64,000 bases of DNA, from contig JABHBJ010000086.1 in assembly GCA_018673955.1 (NCBI GenBank), positions 1-64,000 on the forward strand. The letters run 5' to 3'. The stretch comes from Chloroflexota bacterium. Lineage in GTDB: Bacteria > Chloroflexota > Dehalococcoidia > Lucifugimonadales > Lucifugimonadaceae. Shown here one piece after another: positions 1-8,909 of the stretch. The position numbers and the translations under genes are program-made. Under the pieces are notes generated by a model. That model saw nothing but the letters and a program-made list of their open reading frames with translations, searched no databases and had not been told where the DNA came from. The first letter of the stretch is position 1; every line of letters starts with the position of its first letter.

Positions 1-597
1 CGAAAGCGCGATGGGCGGCGATCGGTACACGTAGCAAAATTTGCCGTGGTGCTCGCAGGTTTACTGTCGTTCGTGATTATCGGCTGTGTGGAGAGTCGTG
101 CTCGATACACCCCGGTGCCAGCGACTCCTGCTTCGACATCGATTCCATTGCCGACCACTACGACCGTTCCGCCTACGTCTACGTCTACGCCTACGCCTAC
201 GCCTACGTCTACGTCTACGCCTACTTCAGCACCGGTTCCTACAGCGACACCCTCACCAACTCCAGTGCCCACAGCCGTTCCTACGGTGTTACCGATTCCC
301 ACAGTAGTTCCAACTGTTTCATCCAGCGCGTTTAATCTCGCATTGAATTTTGAGGGTATTGGAGATGAAAGTATCGTGCGTAGCGATACGGTTTTGTTAC
401 GTGGGGTCACATCGGCTGATGCGATTGTAAGTGTGAACGATGTCATCATTCAAGTTCAGGCTGATGGGACGTTCGAGCTAACGATTGGTTTGAAACCTGG
501 GCCCAATTTCGTCGACGTTGTCGCTAGTAATTTGGATGGGAGTTCTCACAGTTCATCTTTGGCGATTATTTCCATTCCACCAGAGGATGCGTCATGA
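1..597 (+). CDS. Lipoprotein with Thr/Pro-rich linker (5' end outside window)
   Basis: The frame is open to the first base of the window, so the true start is probably upstream; the first in-window start codon is GTG at 46. A hydrophobic stretch ends in the lipobox-like IIGC, preceded by basic residues that are only included if translation begins before 46. The mature part is a long Thr/Pro/Ser linker of about 75 residues followed by an 80-residue beta-rich domain with an Ig-like feel (LLRGVTSADAIVSVN). It is probably a membrane-anchored surface protein. Its stop overlaps the next start as ATGA, so the two are translationally coupled. No precise function is recognisable. Confidence 0.7.
   Translation, partial: RKRDGRRSVHVAKFAVVLAGLLSFVIIGCVESRARYTPVPATPASTSIPLPTTTTVPPTSTSTPTPTPTSTSTPTSAPVPTATPSPTPVPTAVPTVLPIPTVVPTVSSSAFNLALNFEGIGDESIVRSDTVLLRGVTSADAIVSVNDVIIQVQADGTFELTIGLKPGPNFVDVVASNLDGSSHSSSLAIISIPPEDAS
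172..222 (+). repeat. Hexanucleotide tandem repeat (YCTACG)n in the lipoprotein linker
   Basis: About eight consecutive CCTACG/TCTACG units encode the alternating Thr-Pro/Thr-Ser linker. The unit is 6 nt, so gain or loss of units would change linker length without breaking the frame. Confidence 0.8.
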
Positions 598-3446
598 CTA
601 CCCAGCCTAATCGGTGGACCCGAGTGGTTTCCGTTGCATTCAGAAGTAACAAAAGCGTAATTGCAATGACCTCAATATTATTGAGCTGGGGGACAGTACA
701 AGCTGCTCTGAAAATTTTAACAATGTTCGCGCCGACTGAAAATATTATCGCTCGCACCCTTCGTCACCAGATGGTTATTGTGCTCGCGCTGGTCGCCGTT
801 GTGTTTGCTTTCGGTAGCAACGGCGCGAAGGCTGAAGTGAGATCGGCAGATATTGAAGCTGTTTTCGGTATGGCGGTTGAAGTACGACCACCAAGCGCAA
901 TTGTGATCGCTTCTAATTCAGGGCTTATTACTCTCACGTTCGATTCTGACTCAGAGTTGCGAATTGGTTCAAATAAGGCTGCGGTCGAAGAAGTTGCAGA
1001 AGGCGACCGAGTGATTTCGACTGCTGCTCGAAATGCGGACCATGATCTTGTAGCGCTGAGAACTCTCGTGCGGGTTGCCAATACCCAGACGCGTACGAAG
1101 CACGTCGTGGGTGTGGTGAGCAGTGCTTCTGTTGACGAGATATCGATTCAGACTCGTAATAGTGGCGTTGTGAATGTGCTGATCCCAGCAGGAATTGACG
1201 CTCCATCTGTTGGTGATGGAATAACTATGGTTGCGCGGCTGGATCGATCTAGTGGAATTTTGACAGCGGTTGGTTTCCAACTAACGAGCACGACTGTCGA
1301 GCGAATTCAGGAAGCTCAAGATAAGGCCGCTGATGAGGCGGAGTCTGCTCGTTTGGCCCAAATCGCTATCAATGCTAGGACTCAACATCTTTCTTCTTTA
1401 GACGATGCTGCGCGAGAGCTAAAACGAATACTAGATTCGGATATCGAGGATCAGGTGATGCTCGATAAAACAGCTGCCCAGTACCAAGAGATTCAACGTC
1501 GATTCGAAGAGCTCCAGCGAATCTACAAGACTGCTGCACGAACTCGCGGTGAGGTTCAACCGCTGCTGAAAATATCAGGTGGACTGGTTGATGACATTGG
1601 ATCTTCATCATTCACGATAGTTCCGAATGGTGAACAGGACGCTAATCCGTTCTCGGTCAGCTTCCGTTATGACGGAGAAGAGACGGCTGTTTATCTACCG
1701 AAAGATTTACTCGCTAAAATTTCTGACACGACATCGAATCCACAGTTATTGAATGAAGTTCGTCGATTGATTGATCTGGGTAGTGAGCTTGAAGTTATGT
1801 ACTTGATCGACGGTGACGCGCGTAAGGCGGTTTCGGTTAGCGTGCGTGAGCCTCGGCTTATGAGTGAGTTGGAGGCAGTTCTAGAGCACGAATCACGCCG
1901 AGCATTTAGCGGCGTTATTACTCTCGTCGAAATTGACATGTCACTTGATGATGCACTTGGCATTGTGATTGCTACGAATGAGAAACAGGGAATCAAAGTA
2001 GCTGCGAAAGTTACTGGTGAAACTACCATAACTGTAGATGGACGTTCATCTGATATTTCTTCACTCGATGCGGGTCAGGCCGTTGATATTCAGTTCGAAT
2101 CTTCGAGCGAAAACTCAATTTCAGACATCACTGGATCTGACATCACGCTTAGAGCGCTGGCAATTCACGCACGTTCGAGTGCACCATCCGAAGAGGATCA
2201 TATTTCGGGGATAGTCGAATCGGTGGATTCTGCTGCCGTCACGATTCGTCCGACTGATGGAGTGCTGGTTCGACTAACTGTTGGTGATGACGCGCAGATT
2301 GTTCGCAATGGCAATGTTGCGGTTATTACTGACTTGAAGATTGGTGATCTGGTAGTTGATGCCACTCGGCCTGATAGTGAATCCGACGAACTTACGAGGT
2401 TGATAGTTGTAGCACGTAAGAACGTGAAGTTTTCAGGTACTGTCACTGGGATTGGTCGTGAGCCTGATCGACTTCAGGTGACGGGTGCTAACGGTCAGTC
2501 GCTTAACGTTTTGATTACTGACGATACCTGGGTGATTATTGATGAGCGACGGGTGAAATTTGGATCAGTAGTCGCAGGAATGAATATAGTCAATGGCGTG
2601 TATTCGGTGACTGGACGTGGTGGAACGTTATATAACGTTGGAACGATTATTTCGATTGAATCTCCCAAAGTTGGCAAGGCTTCTGGGATCATCACCAGTG
2701 TGAATGCTATCGAAGGCACGCTAAGTGTACTTTCCGGTAAATCAACCGAAACGAGGTTGATCGAACTGCAAATGCCTGAAACTCCCCTCGGCGAAAATCT
2801 TATTAAAGACGGTGTGCTGATTCGGTCGCTGTTAGATATTGAGCGTGGTGATAGAGTCGACATAGTTTTCTACGTACTAGATTCGGGGATTGTTCAGAAG
2901 CTTTCGGTTGTTTCCGATAACTTCATTCAATCGCGCGGAACTCTTGCGAGCATTCCAGATAGTGGCCGATATGTTGTAGTGAATTTAATTGACGGTCGGG
3001 AATTCGAACTTTGGATAGGGCGTGACTCTTCTATTCAGTTGAATGGCCGGCGTATTCAATCGTTAATACCAGTGACGGATCTAATTTCAGAGGCACGTCA
3101 TCTCGGTTTAGACGTGAGTACGTTGGTGCCTGAAGTGCTGTTTATCAGAGATTCCATCGATTCGAATTTGGGTGTGATTATTTCGGTCAAGTTCCAGATC
3201 AAGTCAGAAGTCGAATCCTGGAGTACCAACTCTGCACATCAGGCCACTATTGAACTGAGCATGTCTGGTGTAATCGAGGCGATTGACGGCAAAAACTGGG
3301 TAATCAACGGTCGAGTATTTACAGTGAATCAAGCGACAACATTCCGGGGAAGAGATCCCGAGGTGGGCGAGGTAGTTGTGGCTGTGCTGATCAGTAGACC
3401 AGGCGGATCATTCGTAGCTCGGTCTATCAGTAAATCGGGTCGTTAG
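594..3446 (+). CDS. Large envelope protein with repeated DUF5666-like beta domains
   Basis: This is a 950-residue protein with one clear membrane segment near residues 60-78 (QMVIVLALVAVVFAFG) after a basic N-terminus. Residues about 230-320 are Ala/Glu/Arg-rich and look like a coiled coil. The rest is a series of 70-90 residue beta-rich modules of the form 'SGxVxxVxxxxxTI ... GDxVxxxxxxxxxxLTAxxI', as in ISGIVESVDSAAVTI and FSGTVTGIGREPDRLQV, resembling DUF5666-type OB-like repeats. It is coupled by ATGA overlap to the upstream lipoprotein. It is probably surface-exposed or periplasmic; no enzymatic motif is seen and the function is unknown. Confidence 0.7.
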   Translation: MTTQPNRWTRVVSVAFRSNKSVIAMTSILLSWGTVQAALKILTMFAPTENIIARTLRHQMVIVLALVAVVFAFGSNGAKAEVRSADIEAVFGMAVEVRPPSAIVIASNSGLITLTFDSDSELRIGSNKAAVEEVAEGDRVISTAARNADHDLVALRTLVRVANTQTRTKHVVGVVSSASVDEISIQTRNSGVVNVLIPAGIDAPSVGDGITMVARLDRSSGILTAVGFQLTSTTVERIQEAQDKAADEAESARLAQIAINARTQHLSSLDDAARELKRILDSDIEDQVMLDKTAAQYQEIQRRFEELQRIYKTAARTRGEVQPLLKISGGLVDDIGSSSFTIVPNGEQDANPFSVSFRYDGEETAVYLPKDLLAKISDTTSNPQLLNEVRRLIDLGSELEVMYLIDGDARKAVSVSVREPRLMSELEAVLEHESRRAFSGVITLVEIDMSLDDALGIVIATNEKQGIKVAAKVTGETTITVDGRSSDISSLDAGQAVDIQFESSSENSISDITGSDITLRALAIHARSSAPSEEDHISGIVESVDSAAVTIRPTDGVLVRLTVGDDAQIVRNGNVAVITDLKIGDLVVDATRPDSESDELTRLIVVARKNVKFSGTVTGIGREPDRLQVTGANGQSLNVLITDDTWVIIDERRVKFGSVVAGMNIVNGVYSVTGRGGTLYNVGTIISIESPKVGKASGIITSVNAIEGTLSVLSGKSTETRLIELQMPETPLGENLIKDGVLIRSLLDIERGDRVDIVFYVLDSGIVQKLSVVSDNFIQSRGTLASIPDSGRYVVVNLIDGREFELWIGRDSSIQLNGRRIQSLIPVTDLISEARHLGLDVSTLVPEVLFIRDSIDSNLGVIISVKFQIKSEVESWSTNSAHQATIELSMSGVIEAIDGKNWVINGRVFTVNQATTFRGRDPEVGEVVVAVLISRPGGSFVARSISKSGR

Positions 3447-3498
3447 ATCCAGGTCAACCGGATGCGTTCGTTCTTTGCCTGAGATGTATTGAACGTTG

Positions 3499-4827
3499 CT
3501 AGTTGAGCGATTCGAACCGATTTCTTTCACGATATGTTCGTCGTGTTAGCTGTCGAGCTTTTGCCGCGACGCGCCCTGCTGGTTCTAGGCCCAGTGCGAG
3601 CGGAATCGATATCACCAGCACCACTGCTAGCGTCGTGAATCCCAGTCGGTAGCTGTCAGTTCCGTCATAAATAAAGCCGACGAGAGCGGGCCCGGCTGCA
3701 CCGAATAGGGCGTTAACCGAACTGGTAAGACCTACGATAGAGCCATAGCTAGTTCTGCCAAAGTAATCTCCCAGTATTGAGAGTCTGAGGGGTATTGATG
3801 ATCCAAATCCTAGTCCAAAGAATACGACGAACAGCGGCAATGGCCAAAGACCAAGGTTCACTCCTAATACTTCGGCGTTTATCCCGGCGAGCCCTGCCAC
3901 TCCGACAGTTTGCATAATCATCGCAATAGTGAGCATTTTGCGTTTGTCGAAACGATCGCCGATTACTGCGATACCGGCTCGACCACCGAGATCGCCAATT
4001 GCGACTGCTCCTGCTGCAGCCGCAGCTAACGCGGCGGTCATGCCGTAGTCTAAAAGGGCCGCGAAGTGAAACAGATTGGTTGAACTGACAAGCTGGCCGA
4101 GGCTAGTGACAATTGCGAGTTGCCAGAAGAAACGTAGTTTGATGGCTTGTCGCATTGTGATGGCTTGTTCTCGGATTCCACCGGCGCGGTTTGTTTTGCC
4201 ATTGACTGAGCCGTCATCATCCGTTTCACCATCGGGAAGCATGCCGTAGTCTTCTGGTCGTCTCCGCATGACCAGCGTCGCTGGAAATCCGATTAACCAG
4301 AATCCGATTCCGCACGCCAGCATTACTTCTCGCCAACCGAACGTATCGATTGACGCTACGAGGATCGGAAGGGTGATTCCTCCGATTGCCGAGAACGACA
4401 TTAGCACCGCTAGAGCTCGTGCGCGCTTTCGTATAAACCAGTTGGCGACGGTAGCTACAAATACGATGAATGTCCCGAACGACATTCCGAGGGTGAGCAA
4501 CGCTATGGCGATGTAAAACTGCCAAAGCGATTGCATTTGGCTCATATAGACGAAGCCACCGCCGGTAAGGAGAACACCGAACGCCATCGCCTTGCGTGGT
4601 CCGTACTTGTCGAGAATTACGCCGACAAACGGTGAGATCATGCCGCTTTCGCCACGTTGGAGCGATATGGCCGCCCCGGTTACGCCTCTGCTCCACCCAA
4701 ATGTTTCTAATATTGGCGGGACGAACGCTTGAAATCCGCGCCAGAAGATTACAGATGTGTACCACTGGACTACTCCACCTGCTCCGACGATCCACCATCC
4801 GTAGAATGGTTGTTTGAACGATTTCAT
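3499..4827 (-). CDS. MFS transporter (OFA / monocarboxylate-type)
   Basis: A 442-residue protein with about 12 hydrophobic segments. It opens with FYGWWIVGAGGVVQW, the signature opening of the OFA/monocarboxylate branch of the major facilitator superfamily. The loop after helix 2 reads GVILDKYGPRKAM, matching the MFS G-x-x-x-D-x-x-G-R-(K/R) motif, and a second such loop is DRFDKRKML. It is likely a proton- or exchange-coupled carrier for a small organic acid in the inner membrane. It is transcribed alone, convergent with the DUF5666-like gene. The substrate cannot be read from sequence. A second carrier of the same type lies at 49994-51346. Confidence 0.9.
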   Translation of the reverse strand: MKSFKQPFYGWWIVGAGGVVQWYTSVIFWRGFQAFVPPILETFGWSRGVTGAAISLQRGESGMISPFVGVILDKYGPRKAMAFGVLLTGGGFVYMSQMQSLWQFYIAIALLTLGMSFGTFIVFVATVANWFIRKRARALAVLMSFSAIGGITLPILVASIDTFGWREVMLACGIGFWLIGFPATLVMRRRPEDYGMLPDGETDDDGSVNGKTNRAGGIREQAITMRQAIKLRFFWQLAIVTSLGQLVSSTNLFHFAALLDYGMTAALAAAAAGAVAIGDLGGRAGIAVIGDRFDKRKMLTIAMIMQTVGVAGLAGINAEVLGVNLGLWPLPLFVVFFGLGFGSSIPLRLSILGDYFGRTSYGSIVGLTSSVNALFGAAGPALVGFIYDGTDSYRLGFTTLAVVLVISIPLALGLEPAGRVAAKARQLTRRTYRERNRFESLN

Positions 4828-5065
4828 AGGGCTCGTTCAATATCAGTGGGTTCAAATGGCATACGCAGGGTTCGGATGTTCTCTTGATAGTGGATGATTA
4901 GTGAATCATAGTCCCGTTGCGGGGTACTGCGGTTTAAATAGCGACCAACCTGCTATTTTTTCTCGTATGTTGTATCGGAGCGTTCACCTGAAATTGGCGT
5001 GCGAGTATAGGCTTACGTTTTGAACAACTAGCGGCTATTGTTTTCACAAGGATACTTTCGAACTA

Positions 5066-6259
5066 TTGCGTGGTTCAGTAAAACTATTCAAGATTTTTGG
5101 AATCCCGGTCGAAATTAATCCGACCTGGTTAATCGCGGTAGCGATTATCACTTGGTCGTTGGCAACAACGGCCTATCCTTCCTTCTTCGGCTTTTGGTCG
5201 ACTACCCAGTACTGGATTGCTGGGCTACTCACAACGTTGTTGCTGTTTGCATCGGTATTGGCGCACGAACTCGGGCATTCTCTAGTGGCTTTGTCGCAGG
5301 GACTCAAAGTTCGCAGCATCACCCTGCTGTTGTTCGGCGGTGTTTCCAGAATTCAAGGTGATGCGACTAGGCCTCGTAACGAATTCTTAATAGCATTCGC
5401 TGGCCCAGCGGTATCGCTTGCGATTGGCGTTACGTTGGTCGGATGGTGGGTGATGTTTCGGCCCGTGTATGAACAAGATGTGACTTTGTTCAACGGTGTC
5501 ATTTTCTTCACAGGTTGGATGAACATCATGGTTGCCGGATTCAACATGTTGCCGGGCTTCCCGATGGACGGTGGGCGTGTTCTCCGTTCAGCTGTGTGGA
5601 GTTTCACTGGCGATACAGTGCGTGCGACCAGAGTCGCCTACCTTGTTGGTAGGGCAGTCTTCTTCGTATTGATCGGATGGGGCGCCTGGCAGATGTTAAA
5701 CGGTGACGTCTTCGGTGGAATATGGATCGCGATGATCGGCTGGTTCTTGATGTCGTCAGGACGGAACGAAGTCGATGGAGAGAAGGCAAACGGCGCCGAG
5801 GAATCTGCAAAAGTAGCTGGTTCAATCGATGGACTAGATTTCACTGTGGGTATGGCGACTCGACAAATGCCGTCGATGATAGAGGGCAGTTGGTCGATTG
5901 AACAGGTCATGCGTCAAGGGTTGCCGGCGAGTCCGATAGCATCGGTACCGGTGGCACAGGGCGGCGAGTTGGTTGGATTCGTTGTTAGGCAAGATATCGA
6001 TGCTGTCCCACTCCAACGCCGAAGCGATATTTCTATCGGCGAGCTGATGAATCCAGATAGTCTTCGGGTAATTTCTAAAGATGAATCGGTCCGAGGGGCA
6101 CTCGGTTCAATGGATCGTCACCGCGTGAACCAGTTGGTGGTTATGGATAGTGACTATGTGGTTGGTATTGTGACTCGAGAAGATATCGTTCGAGCGCTTT
6201 TGCAGTTTCGGGTAACAGTTGAAAGATTTGACCCGACTGACACAGGAACGTCGGTCTAG
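5066..6259 (+). CDS. Site-2 protease-like M50 metalloprotease with CBS domains
   Basis: A membrane zinc metalloprotease. The HExxH site is seen in VLAHELGHSLVALS (residues about 69-82) and the second metal motif is PGFPMDGGRVLRS (about 164-176). Four to six hydrophobic segments form the N-terminal 230 residues and a CBS-domain pair follows (about 265-390). This order matches the Rip3-like group of site-2 proteases, which cleave transmembrane substrates such as anti-sigma factors; the CBS pair probably senses adenine nucleotides. The TTG start at 5066 is supported by AAGGAT about 12 nt upstream and by the family start V-K-L-F-K-I-F-G-I-P. The gene is monocistronic and no partner substrate is visible nearby. 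Confidence 0.9.
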   Translation: MRGSVKLFKIFGIPVEINPTWLIAVAIITWSLATTAYPSFFGFWSTTQYWIAGLLTTLLLFASVLAHELGHSLVALSQGLKVRSITLLLFGGVSRIQGDATRPRNEFLIAFAGPAVSLAIGVTLVGWWVMFRPVYEQDVTLFNGVIFFTGWMNIMVAGFNMLPGFPMDGGRVLRSAVWSFTGDTVRATRVAYLVGRAVFFVLIGWGAWQMLNGDVFGGIWIAMIGWFLMSSGRNEVDGEKANGAEESAKVAGSIDGLDFTVGMATRQMPSMIEGSWSIEQVMRQGLPASPIASVPVAQGGELVGFVVRQDIDAVPLQRRSDISIGELMNPDSLRVISKDESVRGALGSMDRHRVNQLVVMDSDYVVGIVTREDIVRALLQFRVTVERFDPTDTGTSV

Positions 6260-6286
6260 CACGTCGCTTTAGCTGTTCGAAACGGC

Positions 6287-7000
6287 TTAAGGAAGCCATA
6301 TTGCGGACGATGTACCACCGCCGACTCGGTCTTCAACCCAGACTTTACCATGGAGCAATTTTGGCCTGTGACTCACGATGGCGAGTCCCATTACGATTCC
6401 TCGAACATTGCGGTTGTTGAGCTGACTGTACGGCTCGGACACTCGGTCACGTCCATCGTCAGGTATGCCCGGGTCTTCATCGGTGACTGTGATTCGTAAA
6501 TCTTGCTCTTCGATCCAGATACCAAGCGAAATATTCGTATTGGTAGGTGAGTATTTGCTGACGTTAGTAAGTAGGTTAGTGATCGCCTGTCGTAGCAGTT
6601 CGCGGTCGGCTGTGGCGAATTGATGTTCGTTAGCTGCGGTGACTGAGATTTTATGATCTTGCCCTGTGGCGATCGGTTTGAACGACGTTTATGGATCGTT
6701 TGCAAGTTCGGGTATCTGGAATTTCGAAGGTTTATTTTCGAATGTTTCGGCTTGCATTTTTGAAATGTTGAGGAAGTCGTTTTACCAACAATGTGAATCG
6801 GTCGGTATTTTTCTGAACTACCGAAATTCTCTCGACATGATTGGGGTGAAGATTTCCACGGTCGTTCGTGCCAAGTAGGTCGGTAAGTGCTACGAAGGTG
6901 CTTCGTGGAGATTTCATCTCGTGCGAAAGCGAGACGATGAATGTTTATGCGCGATCCTGCAATTCTCTCAAGTTGAGTAGTGCAGTTTAAGCCCGTGAGG
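6287..7000 (-). pseudogene. Decayed sensor histidine kinase (HisKA + HATPase_c)
   Basis: Reading the minus strand joins several frames into one kinase core. Linker LRELQDRA is followed by a TAA, then TFIVSLSHEMKSP (H-box with the phospho-accepting His) and the HisKA helix pair LLGTNDRGNLHP...ISVVQKNTDRFTLLV. A one-base frame change then gives ISKMQAETFE, with another TAA a few residues on. An unbroken HATPase_c follows: LLRQAITNLLTNVSKYSP (N box), DEDPGIPDD (G1 box), GLAIV and GTSSAIWLP at the end. At least one frameshift and two to three stops mean it cannot make a full kinase. The N-terminal sensor part is not recognisable. Track ORFs here are pieces or shadows of this gene. Confidence 0.85.
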
Positions 7001-7043
7001 CGGTTGCCCTATCGGTAATGTCTCACACGACTACCGTGGTAGA

Positions 7044-7211
7044 TTACGGCTGTCCGTTAGGCGTGAGATTCTGTTCCACCCATGCGTCCAGAATGGTGGC
7101 GAAAATTTCGATTTCGAGACGCCCGGAGTGCCCTTCCAGCGCTCGGCTTAGAGCGTCAGCTAGTCCGTCGATCTTGCGAGAGTATGCAATAAATCTCGCC
7201 CGAGTAATCAT
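7044..7211 (-). CDS. Possible small protein, 55 aa, unknown
   Basis: An ATG-initiated reading frame below the track's length limit encodes MITRARFIAYSRKID... ending in LTPNGQP. It has a helical, charged composition and codon choice like the neighbouring genes (GAA, CGA, GCG). It lies just upstream of the decayed kinase on the same strand and could be either a genuine small gene or part of the same decaying locus. No strong ribosome-binding site is seen. Confidence 0.3.
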   Translation of the reverse strand: MITRARFIAYSRKIDGLADALSRALEGHSGRLEIEIFATILDAWVEQNLTPNGQP

Positions 7212-7419
7212 TCTGGCACCAGGTTGTTTTGTGTTGCTGACTACTTATCACAACTAAAAAACGGATTCTCTCTGTTGGTTGAACATCAGTGCGGCGCTTG
7301 CGGGGCGCGCTACTAGTTCACCGTACACGGAGCAGGTATTTCACTTGCCAGAAGTTTTTGTACGACTTTGCCGTAACTACGTCTGAGTTGGAATTGACCT
7401 ATTTGAATCGGATGAAGGG

Positions 7420-7779
7420 CTATAGGTTGATTACGGCGCGGCGGTGAGTTCCGGTGCCTACGAGAGTTTCGCCGTACTTAGTTTCGACTTTGAAACGCAG
7501 TTTCTTGCCATCGATTTCGATTAGCGTTGCGGTGGTTTCGACTGATTCACCATGGGGTGTTGGTGCGATGTGTTTCACGTCGACATGGAAGCCAACGGAT
7601 GCTTCCACCACGCCTTGAAGTGCTTCAACACAGACGATCTCCATCTCCATAATCATAGCGGGGCTTGAGAGAACGGAATGTTCATCTTTGCCGGTGGGGC
7701 TGTAGAGATGGCTGCCTTCGACTACGAGTGTTCTTGTAGCCGAGAGCCCTATTTCGAGTCTGTCTTGAGTCTCAGACAT
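7420..7779 (-). CDS. Hot-dog fold thioesterase (fluoroacetyl-CoA thioesterase-like)
   Basis: A 119-residue hot-dog thioesterase related to the FlK family. The helix SSPAMIMEMEIVCVEAL carries the conserved Glu, GFHVDVKHIAPTP carries the conserved His, and the end VGTGTHRRAVINL matches the family closely. It probably hydrolyses a short acyl-CoA in the cytoplasm; whether it acts on fluoroacetyl-CoA cannot be inferred. The start is placed at MSETQD (7779) because the longer track ORF runs into fabI; this leaves a 22-nt gap to the fabI stop and makes a likely two-gene operon. Confidence 0.85.
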   Translation of the reverse strand: MSETQDRLEIGLSATRTLVVEGSHLYSPTGKDEHSVLSSPAMIMEMEIVCVEALQGVVEASVGFHVDVKHIAPTPHGESVETTATLIEIDGKKLRFKVETKYGETLVGTGTHRRAVINL

Positions 7780-7801
7780 GTTTACACTGGTCCAACGCTC
7801 G

Positions 7802-8581
7802 TTAGAGAGCGATGATGCCGTAACCGGCGTCAACTGGAATGATTGCTCCGGTAATACCCGCCGACATATCGCTAAGTAGGAACAAAGCGGTGTCTGCGAC
7901 TTCCTTATGATTGATGTTGCGTCCCAACGGAGATCGTTCTCGGTGGGCACGAGTCATGTCACGGAAGCCTGGAATGCTGCGGGCTGCGAGTGTTGGCAGT
8001 GGGCCTGCTGAAATAGCGTTGACTCGAATGTTCTGAGATCCGAATTCAACGGCAAGCTGACGTGCTTCGTTTTCAAGAGCAGCTTTCGCAGTGCCCATGA
8101 TGTTGTATCCGGGGTAGACCCTCTGTGATGCATCGAACGTGAGGGTGATAGCCGAACCACCCGATTCCCCAAACAATGGTGCTGCTTTACCGACGACGGG
8201 CATGAGCGTGTACGCGCTGGTTTCGAGAGCGGTTCGGAATCCTTGGAGATTGGTGTCAGAGAAGTTCCCGCCAAGGTCGTCTCGATCAGCATATGCGATG
8301 CAATGGACTACGAAGTCGATCTCGCCCCACTCGCTTTTGATGTGGTCGTAAACAGACTGAACTTGCGCATCGTCCGTGGCGTCGCATTCGATAAGCATCG
8401 GGTTCCCTAGGCCTGCGGTGGCTTTCTCAACCGGTGCTTTTAGTCGTTCGTTTAGATATGTGAAGGCAAGTTCGGCACCAGCTTCAGCGAGTCGTTCAGA
8501 GATGGCCCATGCGATGCTGCGTTGGTTTGCAACGCCCCAGATGACACCACGTTTGCCTTTGAGATCGATCAATACTGTCAT
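7802..8581 (-). CDS. fabI: Enoyl-[acyl-carrier-protein] reductase (NADH)
   Basis: Short-chain dehydrogenase of the FabI type, catalysing the last reduction of fatty-acid elongation. The nucleotide-binding segment reads GVIWGVANQRSIAW (the divergent G-x5-S-x-A glycine motif of FabI). The catalytic Tyr/Lys pair lies in YNIMGTAKAALE, and RVNAISAGPLPTLAA is the FabI-specific block. The ATG at 8581 (MTVLIDL) gives 259 residues, the usual length, and has AAGAAG just upstream; the track start adds nine unlikely residues. It is followed by the thioesterase on the same strand. Confidence 0.95.
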   Translation of the reverse strand: MTVLIDLKGKRGVIWGVANQRSIAWAISERLAEAGAELAFTYLNERLKAPVEKATAGLGNPMLIECDATDDAQVQSVYDHIKSEWGEIDFVVHCIAYADRDDLGGNFSDTNLQGFRTALETSAYTLMPVVGKAAPLFGESGGSAITLTFDASQRVYPGYNIMGTAKAALENEARQLAVEFGSQNIRVNAISAGPLPTLAARSIPGFRDMTRAHRERSPLGRNINHKEVADTALFLLSDMSAGITGAIIPVDAGYGIIAL

Positions 8582-8909
8582 AGTTGCTTCTTTACCTTCC
8601 GCTCGCAAAACTAGCCGGTCAATTTGGATGAACCAAATGTAACAGGCGGAAAAAATACTGGCGATTCAATCCTCGTCATTCTGAATCAAGTTCAGAATGA
8701 CGAGGGCGACGGGCTACTTCCGCGTCCTAGGCGGTAGTCGAGTGATCTGGACGGGGCGGCTGCGTGGCACGTTCACCAGAAGTAGGAGCAGGTGCTCATG
8801 CGACACAGATCGCTCGCTCTATCGTCAATCAACTTTCAACCGGGCAAATTTTCACCACCCCACCCCGGGTCACTCCGCTCGCGTCGGGACGCGAAACGGG
8901 GACAGTGAT
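8582..8909. other. Intergenic region with no gene seen
   Basis: This stretch of about 330 bp lies upstream of fabI and downstream of the first enolase-superfamily gene. It holds the perfect palindrome listed separately and a GC-rich tract. The plus-strand ORFs are low-complexity Arg/Ser-rich frames without a ribosome-binding site. Confidence 0.6.
8671..8705. repeat. Perfect 15-bp hairpin of a dispersed palindrome family
   Basis: CCTCGTCATTCTGAA and TTCAGAATGACGAGG are exact reverse complements separated by TCAAG. There is no T-tract, so it is not a classical terminator. Diverged relatives with a CTAGTTCAG-like centre occur near 24642, 48691 and 61817. Confidence 0.8.

Noticed and set aside
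46-307. 73-aa Arg/Leu/His-rich ORF (86..307) in the Thr/Pro linker region
   Set aside because: Alternate-frame product of the hexanucleotide repeat; typical shadow.
4226-4855. 209-aa ORF overlapping the MFS gene on the same strand
   Set aside because: Shifted-frame shadow with unusual Arg/Ser composition; the MFS frame explains the DNA.
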